From positions 1 to 11,867 of the forward strand of contig JALREG010000152.1 in NCBI GenBank assembly GCA_023253905.1: DNA of 11,867 bases, given 5' to 3'. Below, in pieces: positions 1 to 7,338 of the stretch. The position numbers and the translations under genes were made by a program. Within the stretch, counting starts at the first letter, position 1. Each line of letters starts with the position of its first letter. Below the pieces are notes generated by a model, which did not search any database, was not told the DNA's origin, and worked only from the letters and a program-made list of their open reading frames with translations. This stretch comes from Burkholderiaceae bacterium. GTDB lineage: Bacteria; Pseudomonadota; Gammaproteobacteria; Burkholderiales; Burkholderiaceae.

Positions 1-747
1 GAAGAAGCGCTTGAGCTTGCCCGAGGGCAGGGCGTGCGCAATCCGTACGCCAAGTGGAGCGGTGAGCATGCTGGCGATCGAGACAAATACCAGGCCAGGC
101 AGGTAGACGTAACCCACCATGAGGCTGGTTTGGGCGGCTGACCATCCGGCGAAGACATAACCGACCGTGCCCGCGACCGCAATCGGAAAACCGCACGCGG
201 CGCTGGTGCCTACGGCCGCGTGAATCGGCAGGCCGCGCCGAACCAGAAACGGGGTGGTGATAAACGCACCGCCTGCGCCCACGACCGATGAGGCCACGCC
301 GATCAGCGAACCCGCGCCGAACAGGCCGCCTGCGCCCGGGAGCGATCGATCTGCTGAAGCGGAGTTTTGGCGCAGCATCCGGGTGGCCATGATGGCGATG
401 AACGCACTGAACACCAGCGCGAGCCAGCCCGCGGGCAGCGACGACGCAAACTGCGAGCCGATGAGCGACCCGATCATGATGCCGATCGACATCGCGCGCA
501 CCAGGTCCCAGCGCACCGCCCCTCTTTTGTGCTGAGCTCGCACGCTGGAGATCGAGGTGAAGAGGATGGAGGCAAGCGAGGTGGCAATCGCAACCTTCAT
601 GACGAGGTCTGGCCCGAACCCTTTGTAGTCGAGGTAGAGCGTCATGAAGGGAACCATCACCATGCCGCCGCCAATTCCGAGGAGTCCCGCCAGCAGGCCG
701 GTGCAGGCCCCCAGTAGCAACAGCATCAGGATCGGGACAAGGTCCAC
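1..747 (-). CDS. TauE/SafE-family membrane anion exporter (3' end cut off by window edge)
   Basis: I translated this gene by hand from the reverse strand: 249 codons are open to the window edge with no stop, so only a few C-terminal residues should be missing (family members are about 245-265 residues). The protein is very hydrophobic and shows the two half-repeats of the TauE/SafE (DUF81) family. Half one has GLLGIGGGMVMVP at about 21-33, and half two has VVGAGGAFITTP at about 155-166. The HKRGAVRW motif at about 73-80 lies in the loop after the second helix. The start is the GTG at 745-747, preceded by GGAG with a 5-base spacer; an in-frame TTG seven codons upstream is a weaker choice. Family members sit in the inner membrane and export sulfite, sulfonates or other small anions. 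The substrate here is unknown. The gene diverges from the reductase-CoA ligase operon, so an organic acid or sulfonate substrate is possible but is only inference. Confidence 0.9.
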   Translation of the reverse strand, partial: MDLVPILMLLLLGACTGLLAGLLGIGGGMVMVPFMTLYLDYKGFGPDLVMKVAIATSLASILFTSISSVRAQHKRGAVRWDLVRAMSIGIMIGSLIGSQFASSLPAGWLALVFSAFIAIMATRMLRQNSASADRSLPGAGGLFGAGSLIGVASSVVGAGGAFITTPFLVRRGLPIHAAVGTSAACGFPIAVAGTVGYVFAGWSAAQTSLMVGYVYLPGLVFVSIASMLTAPLGVRIAHALPSGKLKRFF

Positions 748-830
748 GCGCGCTCCAAAGCCAGTCAATGCACCCGCGTTCCGGTATGCCTGAGCGGGGG
801 TGATAAGGGGCGCGATGCTAACATCGAAGA
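748..830. promoter_or_regulatory. Divergent intergenic region with small inverted repeat before the reductase start
   Basis: These 83 bases separate the divergent exporter and reductase genes and must hold both promoters. I see no strong sigma-70 site; the best plus-strand candidate is TTCCGG at 779-784, 17 bases, then GATAAG at 802-807, which is weak. An inverted repeat lies at 813-826 (CGATG, loop CTAA, CATCG) and ends four bases before the ATG at 831. It could be a small mRNA hairpin over the ribosome-binding region or half-sites for a regulator. A 5-base stem can easily arise by chance. Confidence 0.35.
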
Positions 831-1832
831 ATGAAATTTGCTGTGATCGGAGCCGGAGGAATCGGCGGTTACCTGGGGGCACGCCTTGCGCTGGCGGGTG
901 AGGCTGTCACGTTCATTGCGCGCGGTCCCAACCTGCAGGCGCTCCGCGAACAGGGCATTCGCCTGATCGAGGAAGACGGGGCGGAACACCGAATCGACTC
1001 GGTGAAGGCCTGCCAGCAAATGACCGAGGCGGGCGAGCAGGATGTGGTGCTGCTCGCGCTCAAGGCGCATCAGGTGGCCGCGGTGGCCCCGCAGATGTCT
1101 GCATTGCTCGGACCGCACACCGCCATCGTCACCCTCCAGAACGGTATCCCGTGGTGGTATTTCCACGGCCTGCCGGGCCCATGGCTGGGGCAGCGGCTTG
1201 AATCGGTCGACCCGGGCGGCGTCATTGCCTCGCATATCGACAACTCGCGAATCATCGGGTCGGTGGTGTATCCGGCCTCCGAACTGATTGCGCCGGGTGT
1301 GATCAAGGTGATCGAGGGCAACCGGTTCTCGCTGGGCGAACCCGACGGCAGCAAGTCCGAGCGGGTAGAGGTGATCTCGCAGGCACTCGCCCGCGCCGGT
1401 TTCAAAGCGCCCGTATCGTCAGACCTTCGTAGCGAGATCTGGCTGAAGCTTTGGGGGAACCTCACCTTCAACCCGGTGAGTGCGCTGACTCACGCCACCC
1501 TTGCGCAGATCTGCCGATTCCCTCAGACCCGCGATCTCGCTCTCGGCATGATGGCGGAAGCCCAGCAGGTCGCAGAGAAACTGGGCGTACGGTTTCGCAT
1601 CTCGCTTGAACGCCGCCTGGCGGGCGCCGAGGCGGTGGGCGAACACAAGACCTCCATGCTGCAGGACGTTGAGCAGGGTCGTCCACTTGAACTCAATGCC
1701 CTGCTTGGTTCGGTCATTGAACTGGCCCGACTCACCGACACCCCGGTGCCACGCTGCGAGGCCATCTACGCCTGCTGTGCGCTGCTCGCCGAGCGTCTGA
1801 CCGAACGCCATGCCCGGCTCTCGCTTGGCTGA
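831..1832 (+). CDS. Ketopantoate reductase (ApbA/PanE)-family NAD(P)H-dependent 2-oxoacid reductase
   Basis: The protein has 333 residues, slightly longer than classical PanE (about 300). The N-terminal Rossmann domain opens with MKFAVIGAGGIGG, whose GAGGIGG at 7-13 binds the dinucleotide phosphates. TLQNGIP at 101-107 is the conserved strand-turn of this domain. The helical C-terminal domain carries family catalytic positions: Lys206 in WLKLWGN, Asn210 and Asn214 (FNPVSALT), Ser275 in HKTSM, and Glu287 in GRPLELN. The family reduces 2-dehydropantoate to pantoate with NADPH in coenzyme A synthesis, but Burkholderiales carry many paralogs acting on other 2-oxo acids. The longer length, the NGIPWWYF segment and the neighbouring acyl-CoA ligase favour a catabolic paralog over the housekeeping enzyme; that is inference. 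It leads a likely operon with the ligase gene 21 bases downstream. No strong Shine-Dalgarno is visible before the ATG, only GAAGA directly adjoining it. Confidence 0.9.
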   Translation: MKFAVIGAGGIGGYLGARLALAGEAVTFIARGPNLQALREQGIRLIEEDGAEHRIDSVKACQQMTEAGEQDVVLLALKAHQVAAVAPQMSALLGPHTAIVTLQNGIPWWYFHGLPGPWLGQRLESVDPGGVIASHIDNSRIIGSVVYPASELIAPGVIKVIEGNRFSLGEPDGSKSERVEVISQALARAGFKAPVSSDLRSEIWLKLWGNLTFNPVSALTHATLAQICRFPQTRDLALGMMAEAQQVAEKLGVRFRISLERRLAGAEAVGEHKTSMLQDVEQGRPLELNALLGSVIELARLTDTPVPRCEAIYACCALLAERLTERHARLSLG

Positions 1833-1853
1833 TCCTTTCACTTTCCCGGACTG

Positions 1854-3386
1854 ATGACCATGAGTGCTGCACGCACCCTTCGCGCCCTGATTGAGGCCGG
1901 CTCCGACGATGCTCCCGCCCTGACCGCCCCGGGTAGCCGTGAACTCACCTATCGCGCGCTCCGCGCGCAGGTCGATGCCACCGTGGGGGCGTTGAACGCT
2001 TTGGGTATTGGGCGCGGCGATAGGGTGGCCATCGTGCTGCCGAACGGCCCCGCGATGGCGAGCGCGTTCCTCGCGGTGGCGGCGGGTGCGGCAAGTGCCC
2101 CACTGAACCCTGCCTACCGCGCTGACGAATTCGAGTTTTATCTCAACGATCTGCAGGCCCGCGGCCTGATCGTGGAGGCGGGTAGCGACTCGCCCGCGGT
2201 GGCGGTGGCGCGCAAACTCGGCGTGCCGGTGATCGAGTTGCATGCTGAACCCGATCGGGGCGCCGGTGCGTTCCGCCTGGTTCCGGCTGCGGCGGTTACA
2301 TCGCAGGCAGCGCGCCCAGGATTTGCCGAGCCCGAAGACATTGCGCTGGTGCTTCACACCTCGGGCACCACCTCGCGGCCCAAGATTGTCCCGCTCTCGC
2401 ATGCCAATGTGTGCGCGTCAGCGCGCAATATCCGCGAGTTTCTCTCGCTCTCGGCAGGCGACTGCGGCCTCAACATCATGCCGCTCTTTCATATTCACGG
2501 CCTCATTGCCGGTATCAGTGCGCCGCTCTCGGCGGGAGGCCGGGTGTTCTGCACCCCGGGCTTTAACGCTTTGCGATTCTTTACCTGGATGGAGGAGGCT
2601 CGCCCCACCTGGTACACCGCAGTGCCCACCATGCATCAGACCATTCTCGCGCGGGCCGCTAACAATCGGGCCGTCATCGCTGCGCATCCGCTCAGATTCA
2701 TTCGCTCCTCCTCCTCGGCCATGCCCACACAGGTTATTCGCGAAATGGAGGAGGTCTTTGGTGCGCCGCTGGTTGAGTCTTATGGCATGACCGAAGCCGC
2801 GCACCAGATGGCGGCCAACCCGCTCCCGCCCAGGGTCAGAAAGCCTGGATCAGTCGGAATCGCCGCCGGCCCTGAGGTGGCCATCATGGATGAGGCGGGC
2901 AGCCTGCTGTCTGCCGGCGAAACCGGCGAGGTGGTGATCCGCGGAGACAATGTCACGCGGGGCTATGAGAATAATCCGAAGGCCAATGCCGAGGCTTACA
3001 CCCACGGATGGTTCCGCACCGGGGATCAGGGCGTGATGGATGCTGAGGGCTATCTCACCATCACGGGGCGGCTGAAGGAAATCATCAATCGCGGGGGCGA
3101 GAAGGTCTCGCCGCGCGAAGTTGACGAAGTGCTGATGGATCACCCGGCCGTCGCGCAGGTGGTCACGTTTGCCATCCCGCACGACAAACTCGGTGAAGAG
3201 GTGGGGGCGGCGGTGGTGCTGCGCGAGGGCGCAACCCTCACCGATCGCGAGCTGCGCGATTTCGCCTCGCAGCGGCTGACCGACTTCAAGGTGCCGCGCA
3301 AGATCGTGCTGCTCGATGAAATCCCGAAGGGCGCCACCGGCAAGCTGCAGCGGATCGGTCTCGCGCAGAAGCTCGGGCTCGCGTGA
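1854..3386 (+). CDS. AMP-forming acyl-CoA ligase, Pcs60/AAE3-like (probable oxalate--CoA ligase)
   Basis: This complete 510-residue ANL-superfamily enzyme activates a carboxylate with ATP and then forms the CoA thioester. Visible motifs in order: phosphate loop TSGTTSRPK at 169-177; LFHIHGL at 211-217; SSSSAM at 285-290; SYGMTEAAHQM at 309-319 followed by NPLPPRVRKPGSVG; WFRTGD at 386-391; hinge GRLKEIINRGGEKVSP at 405-420; and catalytic Lys497 in PKGATGKLQR. The MTEA-H-M...NPLP...KPGSVG arrangement is, as I recall it, characteristic of plant AAE3 and yeast Pcs60, which make oxalyl-CoA; that is the basis for the specific call. No oxalyl-CoA decarboxylase or formyl-CoA transferase lies in the window, so another short diacid or sulfoacetate-like substrate is possible. 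The start at 1854 is followed two codons later by ATG 1860 (MSAARTL), which has a better-spaced GGA upstream and may be the true start. There is no signal peptide, so it is cytoplasmic. Confidence 0.88.
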   Translation: MTMSAARTLRALIEAGSDDAPALTAPGSRELTYRALRAQVDATVGALNALGIGRGDRVAIVLPNGPAMASAFLAVAAGAASAPLNPAYRADEFEFYLNDLQARGLIVEAGSDSPAVAVARKLGVPVIELHAEPDRGAGAFRLVPAAAVTSQAARPGFAEPEDIALVLHTSGTTSRPKIVPLSHANVCASARNIREFLSLSAGDCGLNIMPLFHIHGLIAGISAPLSAGGRVFCTPGFNALRFFTWMEEARPTWYTAVPTMHQTILARAANNRAVIAAHPLRFIRSSSSAMPTQVIREMEEVFGAPLVESYGMTEAAHQMAANPLPPRVRKPGSVGIAAGPEVAIMDEAGSLLSAGETGEVVIRGDNVTRGYENNPKANAEAYTHGWFRTGDQGVMDAEGYLTITGRLKEIINRGGEKVSPREVDEVLMDHPAVAQVVTFAIPHDKLGEEVGAAVVLREGATLTDRELRDFASQRLTDFKVPRKIVLLDEIPKGATGKLQRIGLAQKLGLA

Positions 3387-3388
3387 GC

Positions 3389-3402
3389 GAGGCGACCGCC
3401 TC
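3389..3402 (+). promoter_or_regulatory. Inverted repeat covering the ldcA Shine-Dalgarno
   Basis: GAGGCG, AC, CGCCTC is a perfect 6-base inverted repeat (or 5-base stem with a GACC loop) ending directly before the ATG at 3403. The GAGG at 3389-3392 is the only good Shine-Dalgarno for ldcA, 10 bases from the start, and the other arm would pair with it in RNA. The stop of the ligase gene (3384-3386) lies just upstream, so a ribosome finishing that gene would cover and open the hairpin. This is the usual picture of translational coupling; the function is inferred. Confidence 0.45.
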
Positions 3403-4347
3403 ATGAGCGATACGATCAGCGTGCAGTCGGGCGGTCTGGCAGGCCGCCGTATTGAAGTGATCGCGCCGTCGGGTGCGCATCTTTCGCTCTCCGAGTTCGA
3501 TCAGGCCAGGGCCTGGTTCGAGTCGCGCGGCGTGCAGTTGGTGAGCGAGGTGCCTCGCACCGGCTGGCAGCGGTTTTCCGCGCCCGACGATGACCGGCTC
3601 GCGGCCATCCACCGCGCTGCCAACCGAACACCGGCGGCCGATGCGGTCATGATCACGCGTGGCGGCTACGGTTTGTCGCGCCTCATTGATCGCATCGACT
3701 GGCCGCTGGTGGCGGCTTCGATCGCGAAAGGTACGCGCTGGATTGGCTATAGCGACTTCACCGCGTTTCATCTGGCGCTTTTCGCGCAGACCGGCGCAGT
3801 AAGTTATGCCGGGCCATCGTTTTCGGCCGACTTCTCGGGCGAGGGTCCCGGCCAGTTCACCCACGATCAGTTTCTTGCGCTTTTTGGTGCGGGGCCCGCG
3901 CCTGTTCGATGGCGGTTTGCGGGCGCGCGACGGCCGCTCGACACTCAGGGCGTCTTGTGGGGGGGTAACCTCGCCATGGTTACCTCCCTGATCGGAACGC
4001 CATGGTTTCCGTCGGTTCAGGGCGGAATCCTGTTTCTCGAGGACGTGGGCGAGCATCCCTACCGAATCGAACGCATGCTGCATCAGCTTCACCACGCGGG
4101 CGTCCTCGCGCGGCAGCAGGCGGTTGTGCTGGGTGACTTCACTGGCTGGAAGCTCGCGCCGCACGATCGTGGCTATGGGCTTGAGGCCATGATCGATTAC
4201 TGGCGCTCGCGTCTGGAGGTGCCGCTCATCACCGGGTTGCCATTCGGCCACGGTGAGGTGCGAGCGACGCTCGCTGTGGGCGCGCCTTATCGGCTTCGGG
4301 TCGAGGCGGGCTTCGCGCTTCTTGAGCGCGCTACGCGGGCGCGCTGA
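3403..4347 (+). CDS. ldcA: LD-carboxypeptidase, peptidase family S66 (muramoyltetrapeptide carboxypeptidase)
   Basis: The protein has 314 residues, normal for LdcA (about 300-310). The S66 Ser-Glu-His triad is visible at the expected places: Ser117 in the nucleophile elbow IGYSDFT (114-120), Glu213 in FLEDVGE, and His283 in LPFGHGE. The ITRGGYGLSRL stretch at 84-94 is also conserved. Family members remove the terminal D-Ala from the murein tetrapeptide L-Ala-D-Glu-mDAP-D-Ala in the cytoplasm during wall recycling; no signal peptide is seen, which agrees. I chose ATG 3403 over upstream in-frame starts because those lie inside the ligase gene and because homology begins near here. It is the last gene of the plus-strand operon, 16 bases after the ligase, and converges on the peptide-transporter operon, overlapping its last gene by 17 bases. 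The nearby peptide importer supports a role in handling imported murein peptides, although the two are on opposite strands. Confidence 0.93.
   Translation: MSDTISVQSGGLAGRRIEVIAPSGAHLSLSEFDQARAWFESRGVQLVSEVPRTGWQRFSAPDDDRLAAIHRAANRTPAADAVMITRGGYGLSRLIDRIDWPLVAASIAKGTRWIGYSDFTAFHLALFAQTGAVSYAGPSFSADFSGEGPGQFTHDQFLALFGAGPAPVRWRFAGARRPLDTQGVLWGGNLAMVTSLIGTPWFPSVQGGILFLEDVGEHPYRIERMLHQLHHAGVLARQQAVVLGDFTGWKLAPHDRGYGLEAMIDYWRSRLEVPLITGLPFGHGEVRATLAVGAPYRLRVEAGFALLERATRAR
4325..4345. terminator. GC inverted repeat at the convergent gene ends (possible bidirectional terminator)
   Basis: AGCGCGC (4325-4331), a 7-base loop TACGCGG, and GCGCGCT (4339-4345) form a perfect 7-base GC stem. It falls in the 17-base overlap between the ldcA and ATPase gene ends, the place where a shared terminator would be expected. 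There is no T-tract on either strand, so it is not a canonical intrinsic terminator. A GC-rich coding stretch could produce this by chance. Confidence 0.25.
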
Positions 4348-5398
4348 TCCGCCGCTCTTCCACTGCGTGGCAGGCCACCTGCGACCCGTCTCCGGGGTCG
4401 CGCAACTGCGGCGTTTCGCTGCGACACCGTGCATTGGCATGCGGGCAGCGCGGATGAAACGCGCAGCCGGTGGGGGGATTGAGCGGGTTGGGCACTTCGC
4501 CGCCCACTGGCGTTCGCGCGCGCCCGCTCATCGAGATATCGGGAATCGCATCGAGCAGCATGCGGGTGTAGGGATGCGCGGGTGCCGAGAACACCCTCGC
4601 CTTCGGGGCGAGCTCGACAATGCTGCCGAGATACATCACACCCACCCGGTCGCTCACATGGTGGACGACCGCGAGGTTGTGCGAGATGAAGAGGTAGGTG
4701 AGACCGCGTTCACGCTGCAGCGCCCGCATCAGGTTCAAGACCTGGGCCTGCACGGAGACATCGAGCGCTGAAGTGGGCTCGTCACAGACCAGAAATTCGG
4801 GCTCGGAGGCCAGTGCGCGTGCAATCGAGATTCGCTGGCGCTGCCCGCCCGAGAACTGATGCGGAAATTTATCGGCGTCGGAAGCGGAGAGCCCGACCTG
4901 CCCGAGGAGCGTCTCGACCCGTTCACGCATCGCAAGCGGATGATCAATCAGCCGATGGACCTGAAGCGGTTCGCCCACGATGCGTGCCACCCGCCAGCGC
5001 GGATTGAGGCTTGCGTAGGGGTCCTGAAAGATCATCTGCATGCGGCGCCGCAGCGCAAGCCCCGAGTCGCCGGTGATTTCCGCCAGATCGTGCCCGTCGA
5101 AAACCACCCGACCTGAGGAGGGCCGGTAGAGCCCGACCAGCATGCGGGCAACCGTGGACTTGCCGCAGCCCGACTCGCCCACCAGTGCCAGCGTCTCTCC
5201 CCGTGCAATGTGAAAGCTCACGTCGCGAACCGCCTGCAGCAACTGACGGGGCTTGCGTTCAATCACGCGGTTGAGCCAGGGCGCGGACACATCGAAGACC
5301 TTGCTGATCCGGTCGACCTGAACCAGCGGGCTGGCTGCCTCGGGCTTTGGTCCCGAGGCCCCGTTGCTGCGCGTGGAATCGATGGGGCTGAGGCTCAT
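4331..5398 (-). CDS. dppF: Peptide ABC transporter ATP-binding subunit, DppF/OppF type
   Basis: With the ATG at 5398 the product is 355 residues, typical of DppF/OppF. It shows Walker A GESGCGKST (74-82), Q-loop Gln125 in IFQDPYASLNPR, signature FSGGQRQR (182-189), Walker B LVCDEPTSALD (203-213) and switch His240 in FISHN. After HPYT comes the oligopeptide-transporter C-terminal domain with four cysteines (Cys312, 318, 325, 343), a cluster linked to [4Fe-4S] binding in Dpp/Opp ATPases. The 20-residue insert between KVFDV and the DVSF strand is usual for OppF/DppF. It forms a heterodimer with the DppD-like protein and drives import through the two permeases. The start is uncertain: in-frame ATGs at 5449 (inside the upstream gene), 5410 and 5398 all lack a clear Shine-Dalgarno. 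I prefer 5398 because the residues before it do not resemble the family. It is the last gene of the operon, and its stop lies inside ldcA. Confidence 0.93.
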   Translation of the reverse strand: MSLSPIDSTRSNGASGPKPEAASPLVQVDRISKVFDVSAPWLNRVIERKPRQLLQAVRDVSFHIARGETLALVGESGCGKSTVARMLVGLYRPSSGRVVFDGHDLAEITGDSGLALRRRMQMIFQDPYASLNPRWRVARIVGEPLQVHRLIDHPLAMRERVETLLGQVGLSASDADKFPHQFSGGQRQRISIARALASEPEFLVCDEPTSALDVSVQAQVLNLMRALQRERGLTYLFISHNLAVVHHVSDRVGVMYLGSIVELAPKARVFSAPAHPYTRMLLDAIPDISMSGRARTPVGGEVPNPLNPPTGCAFHPRCPHANARCRSETPQLRDPGDGSQVACHAVEERRISAPA

Positions 5399-5429
5399 GC
5401 CAGCGCACATCCAGCGTGAATACCCAGGC

Positions 5430-6410
5430 TCATGCAGGCACCCGCTCATGGTGAAGCCAGCACGCGGCAAGCGAGGCGCCGGCTGGCATGAGTTCAGGCC
5501 GATCGCTCCGACACCGGTCAAAGGCCTGCGCGCAGCGCGGGTTGAATGCGCAGCCGCGTGGAATGGCGTTCAGCCGGGGCATGGCGCCGTCGATCTGGGC
5601 GAGTTCAGTGCGATGCCCCCCGATGGACGGGATGGAGCCCATCAGGCCCACTGTGTAGGGATGGCGGGGCCGATGAATGACATCGGCAACCGGACCAATT
5701 TCGGCAATTCGCCCGGCATACATCACCGCCACCCGATCGGCGGTCTCGGCGATCACGCCCATGTCATGCGTGACCAGCATGACGGCGGTACCCTGCTCGC
5801 GGCAGAGTCGTTTGAGGAGCGAGATGATCTGCGCCTGAATCGACACATCCAGTGCGGTGGTGGGTTCGTCGGCCACGACCAGTTGAGGCCGGGCGGCGAG
5901 CGCAAGCGCGATCACGACCCGCTGGCGCATGCCACCCGAAAATTGGTGCGGATATTGATCGATCCGCTGGGCGGCGGCCGGAATGCCGGTGGCCTCGAGC
6001 AGTTCTATGGCGCGAGCGCGCGCCGCACGGGCGTCGAGCGCAAGGTGCGTGCGGATCGTTTCCTCGATCTGGCGGCCGACGGTGTAAAGCGGGTTGAGCG
6101 AGGTGAGTGGATCTTGAAAGACCGCACCGATCTTTCGACCGCGCACCTGGCGCATGGCCTCGGGCGGCAGATTGTCGATGCGGACGCCCTCAAGAAGAAT
6201 TTCTCCTCCCGCAATGCGGCCCGGCGGTTCGATGAGACCGATGATGGCTGCGCCAGTCACCGATTTTCCAGCGCCGGACTCGCCGACCACCCCCAGTACC
6301 TCGCCTGGCGCGATCGTCAGCGACACATCATCGATGGCCACCAGCGTGCCGCGGCGCGACGGAAACTCGACCCGCAGGCGCTTCACTTCCAGGAGCGGCG
6401 GGGCGCTCAT
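5430..6410 (-). CDS. dppD: Peptide ABC transporter ATP-binding subunit, DppD/OppD type
   Basis: The protein has 326 residues, the normal DppD length. Visible elements: Walker A GESGAGKS (43-50), Q-loop Gln99 in FQDPLTSLNP, signature FSGGMRQR (157-164), Walker B LVVADEPTTALD (177-188) and switch His215 in VTHDMGV. The C-terminal oligopeptide-binding extension starts near HPYTVGL (250-256) and holds Cys287, 293, 300 and 317, the same four-cysteine pattern as the partner ATPase. The FSGGMRQR form (Met instead of Gln) is the usual DppD/OppD mark, so this and the downstream gene encode the two different halves of the nucleotide-binding heterodimer. The ATG at 6408-6410 shares bases with the TGA of the permease gene (ATGA overlap). 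It is preceded by GAGG with a 5-base spacer, which fixes the start and implies translational coupling. Confidence 0.95.
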   Translation of the reverse strand: MSAPPLLEVKRLRVEFPSRRGTLVAIDDVSLTIAPGEVLGVVGESGAGKSVTGAAIIGLIEPPGRIAGGEILLEGVRIDNLPPEAMRQVRGRKIGAVFQDPLTSLNPLYTVGRQIEETIRTHLALDARAARARAIELLEATGIPAAAQRIDQYPHQFSGGMRQRVVIALALAARPQLVVADEPTTALDVSIQAQIISLLKRLCREQGTAVMLVTHDMGVIAETADRVAVMYAGRIAEIGPVADVIHRPRHPYTVGLMGSIPSIGGHRTELAQIDGAMPRLNAIPRGCAFNPRCAQAFDRCRSDRPELMPAGASLAACWLHHERVPA

Positions 6411-7336
6411 TGCAGCCTCGGATTGAGCGCGTCGCGCAGCCAGTCGCCCAGCAGATTGACCGACATGCAGAGGAGTACCAGCGCCGCACCGGGAAAAATC
6501 ACCAGCCACCACTCACCCGAATAGAGGAAATTATTGCCGCTATTGATCATGGTGCCGAGCGACGGTGAGGTGGGCGGCACCCCCACACCCAGAAACGAGA
6601 GGGTGGCCTCGGTGAGAATCGCCTGGGCGATATTGATGGTGGCAATGACGAGCACCGGACCGAGGGAATTCGGCAGCACGTGGCGGAGCATGATCGCGAT
6701 CGGGCGCACGCCAATCACCCGGGCTGCCTGGACATATTCCTTGTTGCGCTCGATGAGTGTGGAGCCCCTCACGGTGCGCGCATATTGCACCCAATTGGCA
6801 AGCGCAATCGACCCGACCAGCACACCGACTGCCATCCAGTCGTTGTGTGAGCCCTGGGGAAGGAGTGTGCGCGCAACGCCGTCGATGAGAAGCGCAATCA
6901 GGATGGCCGGAAACGACAGCTGAACATCGGCCACCCGCATGATGAAAGCATCGAGTCGGCCGCCGAGGTAGCCTGACAGGAGGCCTAATGTGACCCCCAG
7001 TACCATCGCAACCAGCACGGACGCGAGGCCCACCAGGAGCGAAATTCGCGAGCCGTAGAGCAAGGTGGACAGCACATCGCGCCCCTGGTCGTCGGTACCG
7101 AGCGGGTAGGTGAGCTGGCCCCCTTCCACCCAGGCCGGTGGCATCAGCGCATCATTCAAAGAGAGCGTGGCCAGATCAAAGGGCTGGTGAGGCGCGAGCA
7201 CGGGCGCGCCGAATGCGCCGACGAACAAAATAAGCGTGACCACGCTGGCCGCGATCGCAACCGGAGTGTGTCGATAACTCCACCAGAGGTCGCTATCAAA
7301 AAATCGGGCGAGAAGGCTTCGCTCGGAGGGCTTCAT
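6407..7336 (-). CDS. dppC: Peptide ABC transporter permease, DppC/OppC type
   Basis: This 309-residue inner-membrane permease has a short cytoplasmic N-terminus and a first membrane segment at about 25-45. A periplasmic stretch follows with the DppC/OppC hallmark LGTDDQGRDVLSTLLYGSRI (79-98). The binding-protein-dependent transport domain follows, with about five further membrane segments and the EAA loop at about 200-222 (YVQAARVIGVRPIAIMLRHV), which docks onto the ATPase subunits. FLGVGVPPTSPSLGTMI at 248-264 is conserved in the C subfamily, and the end LGDWLRDALNPRLQ is typical. The ATG at 7336 lies two bases after the stop of the B permease, so the two are almost certainly translated together. 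The family imports di-, oligo- or modified peptides, glutathione, or nickel complexes; the sequence alone does not tell which. Confidence 0.95.
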   Translation of the reverse strand: MKPSERSLLARFFDSDLWWSYRHTPVAIAASVVTLILFVGAFGAPVLAPHQPFDLATLSLNDALMPPAWVEGGQLTYPLGTDDQGRDVLSTLLYGSRISLLVGLASVLVAMVLGVTLGLLSGYLGGRLDAFIMRVADVQLSFPAILIALLIDGVARTLLPQGSHNDWMAVGVLVGSIALANWVQYARTVRGSTLIERNKEYVQAARVIGVRPIAIMLRHVLPNSLGPVLVIATINIAQAILTEATLSFLGVGVPPTSPSLGTMINSGNNFLYSGEWWLVIFPGAALVLLCMSVNLLGDWLRDALNPRLQ

Positions 7337-7338
7337 GG

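Noticed and set aside
254..717. Two overlapping plus-strand frames opposite the left-edge exporter
   Set aside because: They lie antisense to a clear TauE/SafE membrane protein, and their translations have no hydrophobic segments or motifs.
1419..2402. Long reverse-strand reading frame (327 residues) opposite the reductase and CoA ligase genes
   Set aside because: It spans two well-supported plus-strand genes, its translation is Arg/Gly/His-rich with no recognisable motif, and such frames are common in GC-rich coding DNA.
3286..4440. Reverse-strand reading frame (384 residues) opposite ldcA
   Set aside because: It is antisense to a gene with a full catalytic triad and family length, and its own translation is low-complexity and basic.
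5399..5449. Longer versions of the DppF-type protein starting at 5449 or 5410
   Set aside because: The extra residues do not resemble the family, no Shine-Dalgarno supports them, and 5449 lies inside the upstream gene; the choice of 5398 remains tentative.
5364..6524. Plus-strand reading frame (386 residues) opposite the DppD-type ATPase
   Set aside because: It is a shadow of a gene with all ABC motifs; no motif or plausible start signal of its own is seen.
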